This document shows positions 1 to 6,513 of a DNA stretch of 10,799 bases, piece after piece; position 1 is the first letter of the stretch, and the number at the start of each line of letters is the position of its first letter. Made by a program: the position numbers and the translations under genes. Under the pieces are notes generated by a model. It made no database searches. It was not told the DNA's origin and worked only from the letters and a program-made list of their open reading frames with translations. The DNA is from Desulfuromonadaceae bacterium UBA6124 (GTDB lineage: Bacteria > Desulfobacterota > Desulfuromonadia > Desulfuromonadales > Trichloromonadaceae), in the NCBI GenBank assembly GCA_002423365.1, contig DIVU01000281.1, forward strand, positions 1 through 10,799. Direction: 5' to 3'.

Positions 1-722
1 GGCTCACCGTGGCCGAGTACTTCCGCGAGGAGGGCGGCCAGGACGTGCTCCTCTTCATCGACAACATCTTCCGTTTTACCCAGGCCGGTTCTGAAGTTTC
101 GGCGTTGCTCGGCCGCATCCCCTCGGCCGTTGGTTATCAGCCGACCCTCTCCACCGAAATGGGCGAGCTGCAGGAGCGGATCACCACGACGAACAAGGGT
201 TCCATTACCTCGGTTCAGGCGATCTACGTCCCTGCCGACGACTTGACCGACCCCGCGCCGGCGACGGCCTTTGCCCACCTCGATGCGACGACCGTTCTTT
301 CCCGTCAAATCGCCGAATTGGGGATTTATCCCGCCGTCGACCCGCTCGACTCCACCAGCCGGATTCTCGATCCCCAGGTGGTTGGCGCCGAACATTACAA
401 GGTCGCGCGTGACGTTCAGTATGTCCTTCAGCGTTACAAGGACCTTCAGGACATCATTGCCATCCTTGGTATGGACGAGCTCTCCGAGGATGACAAGTTG
501 GTTGTCTCCCGCGCCCGGAAGATTCAGCGCTTCCTCTCCCAGCCTTTCCATGTCGCTGAGGTTTTCACCGGCTCCCCGGGCAAGTACGTCGAACTCAAGG
601 ATACCATCCAGGGCTTCCAGGAAATCGTCGCCGGCAAGTACGACGACATCCCCGAGCAGGCTTTCTACATGGTTGGTACCATCGAGGAAGCTCTGGAAAA
701 GGCCAAGCAGCTGGCGGCCTGA
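1..722 (+). CDS. atpD: F1Fo ATP synthase subunit beta, 3' part (5' end outside window)
   Basis: This is the catalytic beta subunit of the F1 sector, which makes ATP from ADP and phosphate at the cytoplasmic face of the membrane. The reading frame is open from the window edge (first full codon at base 3) to TGA at 720-722, so about the C-terminal half of a roughly 470-residue protein is present; the P-loop half lies upstream. Visible landmarks are the Walker B stretch DVLLFIDN, the block SALLGRIPSAVGYQPTL, the ATPase alpha/beta signature PAVDPLDSTS and the C-terminal lever DELSEDD (nt 474-494). The last is a conservative variant of the usual DELSEED. The GTG at base 9 is an internal Val codon, not a start. 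atpC follows 56 nt downstream, the normal order at the end of an atp operon. Identification is secure. Confidence 0.98.
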   Translation, partial: LTVAEYFREEGGQDVLLFIDNIFRFTQAGSEVSALLGRIPSAVGYQPTLSTEMGELQERITTTNKGSITSVQAIYVPADDLTDPAPATAFAHLDATTVLSRQIAELGIYPAVDPLDSTSRILDPQVVGAEHYKVARDVQYVLQRYKDLQDIIAILGMDELSEDDKLVVSRARKIQRFLSQPFHVAEVFTGSPGKYVELKDTIQGFQEIVAGKYDDIPEQAFYMVGTIEEALEKAKQLAA

Positions 723-735
723 TAGATGTTGTTGC

Positions 736-756
736 GGTGGGGCACGCAGCCCCACC
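736..756 (+). promoter_or_regulatory. Hairpin in the atpD-atpC spacer
   Basis: A perfect 8-bp inverted repeat, GGTGGGGC (736-743) and GCCCCACC (749-756), closes a 5-nt loop in the 56-nt gap between atpD and atpC. No T-run follows, so it does not look like a terminator. In the mRNA it would form a very stable hairpin just after the atpD stop and 8 nt before the atpC Shine-Dalgarno sequence. A role in mRNA processing or in setting beta:epsilon expression is inferred only. Confidence 0.6.
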
Positions 757-778
757 ACTCCGGTAAAGGATGCTCGTA

Positions 779-1192
779 ATGGCAGAAAAGCTCAGACTCG
801 AATTGGTCACCCCCTATAAAAAGGCCCTCTCCGAGGAAGTCGATGAGGTCACGGCCCCCGGCACGCTGGGCGAATTCGGCATTCTTCCCGGACATACTCC
901 CCTGCTCACGACCCTCAAGATTGGCGAGCTGTCGTACCGTCGAGGCAGTGAGATCTTTCATCTGGCCGTGAACTGGGGTTATGTGGAAGTTGAAGATGAC
1001 AAGGTGACCGTCCTGGTGGAAACCGCCGAGCCTGCTGACGAGATCGATCTCGAACGGGCACGGGCCGCCTTGGGCCGTGCCGAAGAGGCCTTGCGCAAGC
1101 TCTCTTCCGAGGACAAGGATTTCTTGGTCATGCAGGCAGCGTTGGAACGCGCTTTGATCCGTATTCAGGTTGCTGGTCGGCAGGGACGCTGA
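779..1192 (+). CDS. atpC: F1Fo ATP synthase subunit epsilon
   Basis: Epsilon is part of the central stalk of F1 and inhibits ATP hydrolysis. The 137-residue product has the N-terminal beta-sandwich with the family blocks GEFGILPGHTPLLTTLKIG and GYVEVEDDKVTVLVE. A charged helical hairpin follows (DEIDLERARAALGRAEEAL onwards). The ATG at 779 is preferred because AAAGGA (765-770) sits 8 nt upstream and the protein then begins MAEKLRLELVTP like its relatives. An ATG at 770 would add only three residues and would overlap that ribosome-binding site. The gene lies directly downstream of atpD, is the last gene of the operon, and is followed 24 nt later by a strong terminator. Confidence 0.97.
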   Translation: MAEKLRLELVTPYKKALSEEVDEVTAPGTLGEFGILPGHTPLLTTLKIGELSYRRGSEIFHLAVNWGYVEVEDDKVTVLVETAEPADEIDLERARAALGRAEEALRKLSSEDKDFLVMQAALERALIRIQVAGRQGR

Positions 1193-1216
1193 AAAGTCAC
1201 TTGTTGATAACTTGTA

Positions 1217-1248
1217 AAAAAAGGCGACTCGCAGGAGTCGCCTTTTTT
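1217..1248 (+). terminator. Rho-independent terminator of the atp operon
   Basis: The stem GGCGACTC (1223-1230) and GAGTCGCC (1235-1242) encloses the loop GCAG. It is flanked by an A-run on the left and TTTTTT (1243-1248) on the right. The A/T flanks extend the stem and make it usable from both strands. It starts 24 nt after the atpC stop and marks the operon end. Confidence 0.93.
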
Positions 1249-1385
1249 ATTGCCGCAGGCGGGAGCCACCCCTTCACTGACCAATTCGGTTATCAATGGT
1301 CGCTTTCCTAACCGACCAGTCTTCGCCAGATCCCCGATACGATTGAAAATAACCATGATGAACAGAGCTGCTTCCAGGAAAAACC

Positions 1386-1413
1386 TTGACATAAAATGTA
1401 TACTGTATACAAT
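1386..1413 (+). promoter_or_regulatory. Sigma-70-type promoter of the GntR gene
   Basis: TTGACA (1386-1391) is separated by 16 nt from TACAAT (1408-1413), both close to the vegetative consensus. The predicted transcript would start around 1420, giving a leader of about 40 nt before the GTG start at 1460. It is the first convincing promoter after the atp terminator. The spacer and -10 box contain a palindrome annotated separately. Confidence 0.7.
1397..1411. promoter_or_regulatory. Probable operator: 15-nt perfect palindrome in the GntR promoter
   Basis: TGTATACTGTATACA is two 7-nt arms that are exact reverse complements around a single central T. It fills the second half of the promoter spacer and overlaps the -10 box, a position at which a bound repressor would block RNA polymerase. 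Repeats built on GT-N-AC, including GTATAC cores, are typical operators of FadR/FCD-type GntR regulators. Negative autoregulation by the adjacent gene product is therefore the simplest reading. That regulatory link is inferred. Confidence 0.65.
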
Positions 1414-1459
1414 TTGCCGGGGATGAAGGACGACTCATCAGGGGGATGGGAGTATTTCG

Positions 1460-2170
1460 GTGAGAAAGAAACTAGTCGACAGCCATTTGACTTTACGGGA
1501 AAAGATTCTCGAAACCATCCGTGAAGCGATACTCAAGGGTTCCTTGAAACCGGGGGAGAAGGTCGCCGAGCCGGAACTGGCGGAACGTTTTGGTATCAGC
1601 CGCACGCCGATCCGGGAAGCCTTCCGCCAGCTTGAATCTGAGGGATACCTGACCGTCATTCCACGTAAGGGCGCGGTGGTCGCCTCCCTTTCCGAACGGG
1701 ATGTTGAGGAGTTTTACGCAATCAAGAGCGTCCTTGAAGGGTACGCCGCGAGAATGGCCGCCGACAAGCTCAGCGACAAGGATATCGAGCGTCTGGAGAC
1801 CATCAACGATCGCCTGGAAAAGCTCGCCCGTGAGGGAGATGTCAAAAATTTCTTTCGTGTCCACAGTGACTTTCACGAAGCGTTCATCCGCGCTTCGGGC
1901 AATGAGAAATTGCTGGAGTTGATCAGTCAGCTCCTGCTCAAGTTCAATCGCCTGCGCATGGCTTCCCTCTCCCTCCCGGGCAGGATGGAAGTCTCGGTGC
2001 AGGAACATCGGAAGCTGCTGGAAGCTTTCAAGGCGCGGGATGGCGAGATAGCGGAGAATCTGGTGACGAAGACCGCGGCTTTCGGCGGCCAGCAGCTGAT
2101 TCAGAGCATGGCGCAGAAAGAGGGGCGTCCGTTCGAAGGTTCGATTTTACAGCAAGTCGGCGACGTCTGA
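1460..2170 (+). CDS. GntR-family transcriptional regulator, FCD (FadR-like) subfamily
   Basis: A 236-residue DNA-binding regulator. Residues about 10-75 form the GntR winged helix: helix-turn-helix around EPELAERFGISRTPIREAFRQLESEGYL and a wing ending IPRKGAVVA. Residues about 80-225 form the all-helical FCD effector domain. The GTG start at 1460 is chosen because GGGAG (1448-1452) lies 7 nt upstream; the ATG at 1446 hits a stop at once. Metal-type FCD domains use an Asp-x3-His pair and two further His. Here His139 and His183 (QEHRKLL) are present, but the Asp position holds His135 and the last His position appears to be Thr205, so the metal site may be altered. The gene is alone between two terminators with a palindrome over its promoter, pointing to autoregulation. 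Effector and other targets cannot be told from this window. Confidence 0.93.
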   Translation: MRKKLVDSHLTLREKILETIREAILKGSLKPGEKVAEPELAERFGISRTPIREAFRQLESEGYLTVIPRKGAVVASLSERDVEEFYAIKSVLEGYAARMAADKLSDKDIERLETINDRLEKLAREGDVKNFFRVHSDFHEAFIRASGNEKLLELISQLLLKFNRLRMASLSLPGRMEVSVQEHRKLLEAFKARDGEIAENLVTKTAAFGGQQLIQSMAQKEGRPFEGSILQQVGDV

Positions 2171-2196
2171 GAGGCCTAGCTGAATATGGGATAGAG

Positions 2197-2228
2197 AGCG
2201 GCGTTCCGTGTGGGCGCCGTTTTTTTTT
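2197..2228 (+). terminator. Rho-independent terminator of the GntR gene
   Basis: CGGCG (2199-2203) pairs with CGCCG (2215-2219), extended by A-T and G-T pairs at the base, and is followed by nine T residues (2220-2228). It lies 27 nt after the GntR stop codon. The loop is 11 nt and the stem is short, but the long T-run is typical. Confidence 0.8.
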
Positions 2229-2325
2229 GTTTAGGCGAGGGTGTACCGAGCTTTGGAATTGGAGGAAGGTAGATTTTCTTTCATCGGGTAAGGTAAAATA
2301 TCAACTCGAATAAATATCCCAGCTC

Positions 2326-3351
2326 TTGAACTTTGCGAGGCCGCTATTGCAGGAACAGCCGACACCCCTGACCCCTTCCCCTGAACGCTCGTCCCTTCCC
2401 CCGGTGAGTGAACAGGGATGGTATCCCGTTGATCTGCGGTGTCTCGACCCGGAGATGGTGTCGCCGTGCGATCTCTATCGCAGAACGGGCCAGGAACGTT
2501 TCGTGCTCTTCTCCCAGCGCCGGCTCCCCATCGACCGAGCTGTACGGGAACGGTTGCTGACCCATGGCCTGAATTATCTGTATATTCAGGAGGGGGATAG
2601 CCCGGTTTATTTCGACTTTCTGAAAAATTCGCTGATTTCCGTCGTTCGCGACCCGCACACCAGCTCGGAAAAAAAGGCCCAGGCGGTCCATGCCTCCTGT
2701 CAGGAGATTCTCCGCTGGGCCTTCGATGAACCTCGGGCTCCCTTCGTCCGTCAAGCCCAGGAGGCGATTCTGCCCACGGTCAGCCTGATCATGACCGACG
2801 ACAGCGCCACCCGGCACCTGATCCGCCTCACCGCCTACGACCATTCGACCTATACCCATTGCACCAATGTCGGGATCTACGGTGTCGCTCTGGCGAAAAT
2901 CTTCTTCGGTAGCGAATCGATGAAAAAGATGGAAACCTTAGGCCCCGGGTTCTTTCTCCACGATCTCGGAAAGTGTCGGATTCCCATCGAGATTCTTAAC
3001 AAGCCGGGGGCTTTGACCGACGGCGAGCGCCAGATCGTCAACAAACATCCGGACGACGGGCATATCATGCTCGCCGAAAGCGGGCTGCTTACCGAAGAGG
3101 CGAAAATCATCGCCCTTCAGCACCATGAGCGGGATGACGGCAAGGGCTACCCCAATGCCCTGACCGGGGATGACATCCACCCTTACGCCCGCATCTGCCG
3201 GCTGGCGGATGTCTACGAGGCCTTGACCGCCGACCGCCCCTACCACCAGCGCAAATCGACCTTCGACGCATTCAAGATCATGTACCAGCAGTTCACCTCG
3301 GACCTCGACCGCAAGCTCTTCGAACTCTTCATCCAGCTCTTCGCCGGTTGA
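2326..3351 (+). CDS. HD-GYP domain cyclic-di-GMP phosphodiesterase
   Basis: Probable cytoplasmic enzyme that hydrolyses the second messenger cyclic-di-GMP. Counting from the TTG at 2326, residues about 32-90 form a small N-terminal domain of the kind often preceding HD-GYP (PVDLRCLDPEMVSP to GLNYLYIQEGD). Residues about 165-330 are the HD-GYP domain. Its metal and catalytic signature is complete: HSTYTH (173-178), HDLGK with H212-D213, H241, HHE (266-268), DGKGYP with GYP at 274-276, and ADVYEALTADRPY (294-306). No membrane segment or receiver domain is visible. The start is uncertain: TTG 2326 and GTG 2404 are possible, neither has a clear Shine-Dalgarno sequence, and a TAA at 2311 bars longer versions. 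It converges on the CheW-fusion gene with a 35-nt gap. The activity follows from the family; the substrate is not shown by sequence alone. Confidence 0.93.
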   Translation: MNFARPLLQEQPTPLTPSPERSSLPPVSEQGWYPVDLRCLDPEMVSPCDLYRRTGQERFVLFSQRRLPIDRAVRERLLTHGLNYLYIQEGDSPVYFDFLKNSLISVVRDPHTSSEKKAQAVHASCQEILRWAFDEPRAPFVRQAQEAILPTVSLIMTDDSATRHLIRLTAYDHSTYTHCTNVGIYGVALAKIFFGSESMKKMETLGPGFFLHDLGKCRIPIEILNKPGALTDGERQIVNKHPDDGHIMLAESGLLTEEAKIIALQHHERDDGKGYPNALTGDDIHPYARICRLADVYEALTADRPYHQRKSTFDAFKIMYQQFTSDLDRKLFELFIQLFAG

Positions 3352-3386
3352 GGGATTCCCTCACTCCCCTCCCCTCTTTTCATCGG

Positions 3387-5300
3387 TTAGTGGCAGGTTT
3401 CCTGAACGATACGGTTGACATCGAGGAGGATTTTCGCCTGATTGGCGAGTTTCGCCATCGCCAGGACATATTCGGCGTGGGCCATCATCGGCGGCACCGC
3501 TTCGACCTTATCCGCCGAGATGTCGACGATCTCCGTGACCTTCTCGACCAGAATCCCCAATTGACATGGGCTGCCGGTCAGTTCCGTCTCAACGACGATA
3601 ATGGCGATACGGTCGCCCATCTCCACCGCCGGGCGGCCGAACCAGAGGTTGAGATCGAGCACCGGGATGATGGCGCCGCGCAGGTTCATGAGCCCGCGAA
3701 GGAAATGGGGAGATTCGGGAGGTTCGATCAGGGGCTGCCGGCCGACGATCTCCTTGATGTTCATGATGCCGATACCGTACTCTTCACCGGCGGCACCGGC
3801 GAAGAGATATTTCCCCTCCTTGCCGATCATCAGTTTGGAAAGGTCGCCGGCGCGGCGCAGCTTGCGGGTTTTCTCCAGGAAGGTCCCGGGTTGCAATGAA
3901 GTTTTCGTCTCGGCCGGGGGGATATGCCCGGCGCAGGCCTGATTGGCGAAGCGCAGATCGAGAAAGGCGTCGATGTCGATGCGCTGACCCAGATCCATTT
4001 TCTCCACCATGTAATCCTGCATGGCCTTGAGGTCGGCGGCGACGGGATAGAGGTCGTTGGTACGAATGCCGATGGGCTCGGTGAGGACGTTTTCGAGAAC
4101 CTCCGCCTTGAGCCCGAGAGCGCCCTGGGGATCGAGGAATTTCACTCCGACCAGGGCCGCCTGATCGGGCTGGGCGGCGATGTGGCGCCCGGCCTGAACC
4201 ATCAGCGCGACGAACTCCTGCACCGCGTCCGGATGCTGGTCGATCAATTCCTGACGGAAGACGGTGACGCAGCAGGGATGGTTTTCCCAGACCTCCCCCG
4301 ACAGCAGTACCAGTTCGGCGGCACCGGCGGCGATGGCCTTGGTGCCGAGAGGTTCGGCGACCATGAAGCCGGCGGCGCCGGCATTGCCGGTGAGCAGCTC
4401 GGGCATGCGGATCGGCGGGACGATCTCCAGGTTGAGATCCCCCGCCGACTTTCCGGCGACACCGGGGTTGAGACCCAGTTCCGACATGTAGATGTGGGTG
4501 ATGAGGTGGTGGACCGAAAGCTGATGGGGGAGATAGAAGGTTTTGCCCTGAAAAAGGTCCTTGCCCCGGCCCTGACTCATCTTGTTGCGGACCATGATGC
4601 TGCCGTTCTTGTGGGCGAGGAGGACCAGTTTGATCGGCACGCCGAAGCCATAGAGGTCGAAAGCCATCGGCGCCAGGATCAGCGCGCCGTCGATCTCGCC
4701 GTTTTCCAGATCGGCCGCCACCGGGTTCCAGCTCTGGCAACAGCGGGTCTCCAGCTCGAAATGCCGCGGGGTGATCGCCCCCGACTCGATCAGATGTTTG
4801 GCGACGCCGAGAACCAGATGGTCGGTGATCTGAATATGGGCCACGGAAAAACGGACCTTGCCGTTGGCCAAAACCTGCGGGGCGCGGGCCTTGAGCTGCT
4901 GTTGTCCGGGGCTGTCACCGGAGAAGGCCGCTTCGATCTTGGCCATCAGATCGTCCGGGGAAAAAGGCTTGGAGACGACGCCGTTGACCCCGGCCTCCAC
5001 CGCTATCGCCACCTGGGATTTTTCTCCCTGTCCGGTGGCCATAATGAACGGCGTGTTTTTGCGGCGCTCGTCGGCGCGGACCCATTTGAGCAGATCGAGG
5101 CCGCTGATGGCGTGCATGTTCCAGTCGCTGACGATGAGATCGACCTGCTCGTCCCCTTGCAAAATTTCCGTGGCGGCTTCCCCGTCGACCACGGCATGGA
5201 CATTTTCGAAACCGAGTCCCTGGATGATGCGGGTTTCGATCTTACGGGTCGGGGCCGAGTCTTCCACCAGAAGAATGCGAATCTGTTTATCGACGGCCAT
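3387..5300 (-). CDS. Receiver - NrtA/NasS-like substrate-binding - CheW fusion protein
   Basis: A 637-residue chemosensory coupling protein with an unusual architecture. Residues 5-125 are a CheY-like receiver with acidic E13-D14, phosphoacceptor D59 in SDWNMH, T89 and K111 in SKPF. Residues about 148-455 match NrtA/CmpA/NasS-type periplasmic-binding folds: SWNPVAADLENGEIDGALILAPM (190-212, W191), VPP near 295, AAGFMVAEPLG (309-319), EVWENHP (336-342) and a helical PDAVQEFVALMVQAGRHI. Residues about 485-637 are CheW, with GLMNLRGAIIPVLDL at 536-550. There is no signal peptide and the N-terminus is a receiver, so the binding domain should be cytoplasmic. The ATG at 5300 has a perfect AGGAGG (5308-5313) 7 nt upstream. 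The protein is like CheV in reverse order with a ligand sensor inserted. The ligand is unknown, and the Lys expected for nitrate or bicarbonate binders is replaced by Cys344. Confidence 0.92.
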   Translation of the reverse strand: MAVDKQIRILLVEDSAPTRKIETRIIQGLGFENVHAVVDGEAATEILQGDEQVDLIVSDWNMHAISGLDLLKWVRADERRKNTPFIMATGQGEKSQVAIAVEAGVNGVVSKPFSPDDLMAKIEAAFSGDSPGQQQLKARAPQVLANGKVRFSVAHIQITDHLVLGVAKHLIESGAITPRHFELETRCCQSWNPVAADLENGEIDGALILAPMAFDLYGFGVPIKLVLLAHKNGSIMVRNKMSQGRGKDLFQGKTFYLPHQLSVHHLITHIYMSELGLNPGVAGKSAGDLNLEIVPPIRMPELLTGNAGAAGFMVAEPLGTKAIAAGAAELVLLSGEVWENHPCCVTVFRQELIDQHPDAVQEFVALMVQAGRHIAAQPDQAALVGVKFLDPQGALGLKAEVLENVLTEPIGIRTNDLYPVAADLKAMQDYMVEKMDLGQRIDIDAFLDLRFANQACAGHIPPAETKTSLQPGTFLEKTRKLRRAGDLSKLMIGKEGKYLFAGAAGEEYGIGIMNIKEIVGRQPLIEPPESPHFLRGLMNLRGAIIPVLDLNLWFGRPAVEMGDRIAIIVVETELTGSPCQLGILVEKVTEIVDISADKVEAVPPMMAHAEYVLAMAKLANQAKILLDVNRIVQETCH

Positions 5301-5332
5301 GGACGGGCCTCCTTCGGAAATTTTGACACGAG

Positions 5333-6148
5333 ATGCTGAACGCTGAAAAAATGCAAAATCTAATCCAATCCGCCGGTTCCGCAGCGGAAGAATCCGGGGA
5401 AAAGCTGGAAATTCTTTATCGGGATGAGCATCTGGTGGCGGTCAACAAACCGTCCGGGCTCCTCGTCCATCGCAGTGAGATCGACCGGCACGAAACCCGC
5501 TTCGCCCTGCAGCTGGTGCGCGATCAACTGGGGCAATGGGTTTATCCGGTCCATCGTCTCGACCGGCCGACTTCCGGGGTGCTGCTGCTCGGTCTCGACC
5601 CCGGAACCGCCCGTCGGTTGGGCGAAGCCTTCGCCGCCGGAGCGGTGGAGAAGACCTATCTCGCCGTGGTCCGGGGCGTTCCCCCGGAAGCGGGGATCAT
5701 CGATTATCCCCTGACCGAGGAACTCGACCGCCACAGCGACCGGCTGGCCCGTCCCGACAAGGGGCCACAGCCGGCGGTCACGGCATTTCGCCGCCTCGCC
5801 ACCGTCGAACTCCCCTGCCCCGTCGGCCGCTATCCCACCAGCCGCTACAGCCTGGTCGAGGCGCGCCCGAAAACCGGACGCAAACACCAGCTGCGCCGTC
5901 ACTTCAAGCATCTCTTCCACCCCCTCATCGGCGACACCAAACACGGCGAAGGACGGCATAACCGCTTCTTCCGCGACAGCTACGACTGCCACCGCCTACT
6001 CCTCGCCGCCGTCGAAATCGCCCTCCCCCACCCCATGAGCGGCCAACCGCTCCGCATCAACGCTCCCCTCGACGAAAACTTCGCGGCGGTGATCGAAAAA
6101 CTGGGATGGAAGGAGGCGGTGCCGGAACGGTGGAGGAGGAAAGGGTAA
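5333..6148 (+). CDS. truC: tRNA pseudouridine(65) synthase TruC-like
   Basis: RluA-family pseudouridine synthase that isomerises uridine in RNA; the closest remembered relative is E. coli TruC, which modifies U65 in tRNA. From residue 25 on, the 271-residue product tracks TruC block by block: LEILYRDEHLVAVNKPSGLLVHRS (25-48), the catalytic block HRLDRPTSGVLLLGL with D77, DKGPQPAVT, GRYPTSRYSLVEARPKTGRKHQLRRH, and IGDTKHGEGRHNRFF. Its length fits the family, which is about 260 residues. The first 24 residues are not family-like and no good Shine-Dalgarno sequence is visible, so the ATG at 5333 is uncertain; the ATG at 5351 is an alternative, and a later non-ATG start cannot be excluded. The gene is divergent from the CheW fusion, with no functional link apparent. 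Confidence 0.9.
   Translation: MLNAEKMQNLIQSAGSAAEESGEKLEILYRDEHLVAVNKPSGLLVHRSEIDRHETRFALQLVRDQLGQWVYPVHRLDRPTSGVLLLGLDPGTARRLGEAFAAGAVEKTYLAVVRGVPPEAGIIDYPLTEELDRHSDRLARPDKGPQPAVTAFRRLATVELPCPVGRYPTSRYSLVEARPKTGRKHQLRRHFKHLFHPLIGDTKHGEGRHNRFFRDSYDCHRLLLAAVEIALPHPMSGQPLRINAPLDENFAAVIEKLGWKEAVPERWRRKG
5352..5367 (-). promoter_or_regulatory. Sigma-54-like promoter for the receiver-SBP-CheW gene
   Basis: Read on the minus strand, TGGATT-N5-TTGCA places GG (5366-5365) and GC (5354-5353) exactly 10 nt apart, as in the -24/-12 consensus TGGCAC-N5-TTGCA. The -12 half is perfect; the -24 half keeps TGG but not CAC. A start about 12 nt beyond GC (near 5341) would give a leader of about 40 nt containing the AGGAGG ribosome-binding site. 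The site lies inside the 5' end of the divergent truC frame. No sigma-70 promoter stands out here, but the match is partial. Confidence 0.42.
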
Positions 6149-6377
6149 GGGGAAAATAGTGTGGAAATTACATGGATTCCCGACTTGACGGGGATTTAAC
6201 GGAAGGAATTGATTAAAAATCAATGAAGCAAAAGGAACTCAAGGGGTTTTTAAAATCACGCTGCGTCAAAATTCCGTCAAGCACAAGTGATGTTCCGTTT
6301 TTTGACGTAGGCCGCACCTATCCCCAGCGGACATCCGAAGGAAGTTATGATTAAAAAAAGCTCCAAACAAACTAGTC

Positions 6378-6394
6378 TCGATCAAGTTGATCGA
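6378..6394. promoter_or_regulatory. 17-nt perfect palindrome, possible activator site
   Basis: TCGATCAAGTTGATCGA consists of two perfectly complementary 8-nt arms around a central G. Its centre lies about 138 nt upstream of the start site predicted from the sigma-54-like promoter at 6498-6513. That is the usual distance for an enhancer-binding protein site. The binding protein is unknown and the role is inferred from position and symmetry. Confidence 0.45.
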
Positions 6395-6445
6395 ATATGC
6401 ATTATTAGATGTTTGTAAAATTCGTGATGAATCGCAATAACCAAT

Positions 6446-6474
6446 CTAATATCGGTATTTAATACCTCTATTAG
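6446..6474. promoter_or_regulatory. 29-nt near-perfect palindrome
   Basis: The order is CTAATA, two unpaired bases, GGTATT, a central T at 6460, AATACC, two unpaired bases, TATTAG. Twelve of fourteen arm positions pair. It lies between the 6378-6394 palindrome and the sigma-54-like promoter, centred about 64 nt before the predicted start. It could be an operator for a dimeric regulator or a hairpin; it has no T-run of terminator type. Confidence 0.45.
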
Positions 6475-6497
6475 TACTTTTCATGATTCTTTAATTC

Positions 6498-6513
6498 GGG
6501 CACGTGCAATGCA
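6498..6513 (+). promoter_or_regulatory. Sigma-54-like promoter upstream of the chemoreceptor fragment
   Basis: GGGCAC-N5-ATGCA matches TGGCAC-N5-TTGCA except for the first base of each half, with GG (6499-6500 with 6498) and GC (6511-6512) in the 10-nt register. Transcription would start near 6523 and give a leader of about 60 nt reaching the start codon at 6587, which has GGGAGGT in front of it. Sigma-54 control is common for motility and chemotaxis genes in several bacterial groups. Confidence 0.45.

Noticed and set aside
3924..5339. Long plus-strand open frame (471 codons) opposite the CheW-fusion gene
   Set aside because: It lies antisense to a gene with three recognisable domains, has no ribosome-binding site or recognisable motif, and its composition is that expected of the complement of a GC-rich gene.
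5323..5352. TTGACA with a weak AAAAAT box as a truC promoter
   Set aside because: The -10 match is poor and the implied start would fall after the annotated ATG codons; it could only work with a later, non-ATG start.
6347..6418. 23-codon frame with AAGGAAG upstream, beginning MIKKSSKQ
   Set aside because: Short AT-rich frames arise by chance, its 3' half overlaps a palindrome, and no peptide feature supports it.
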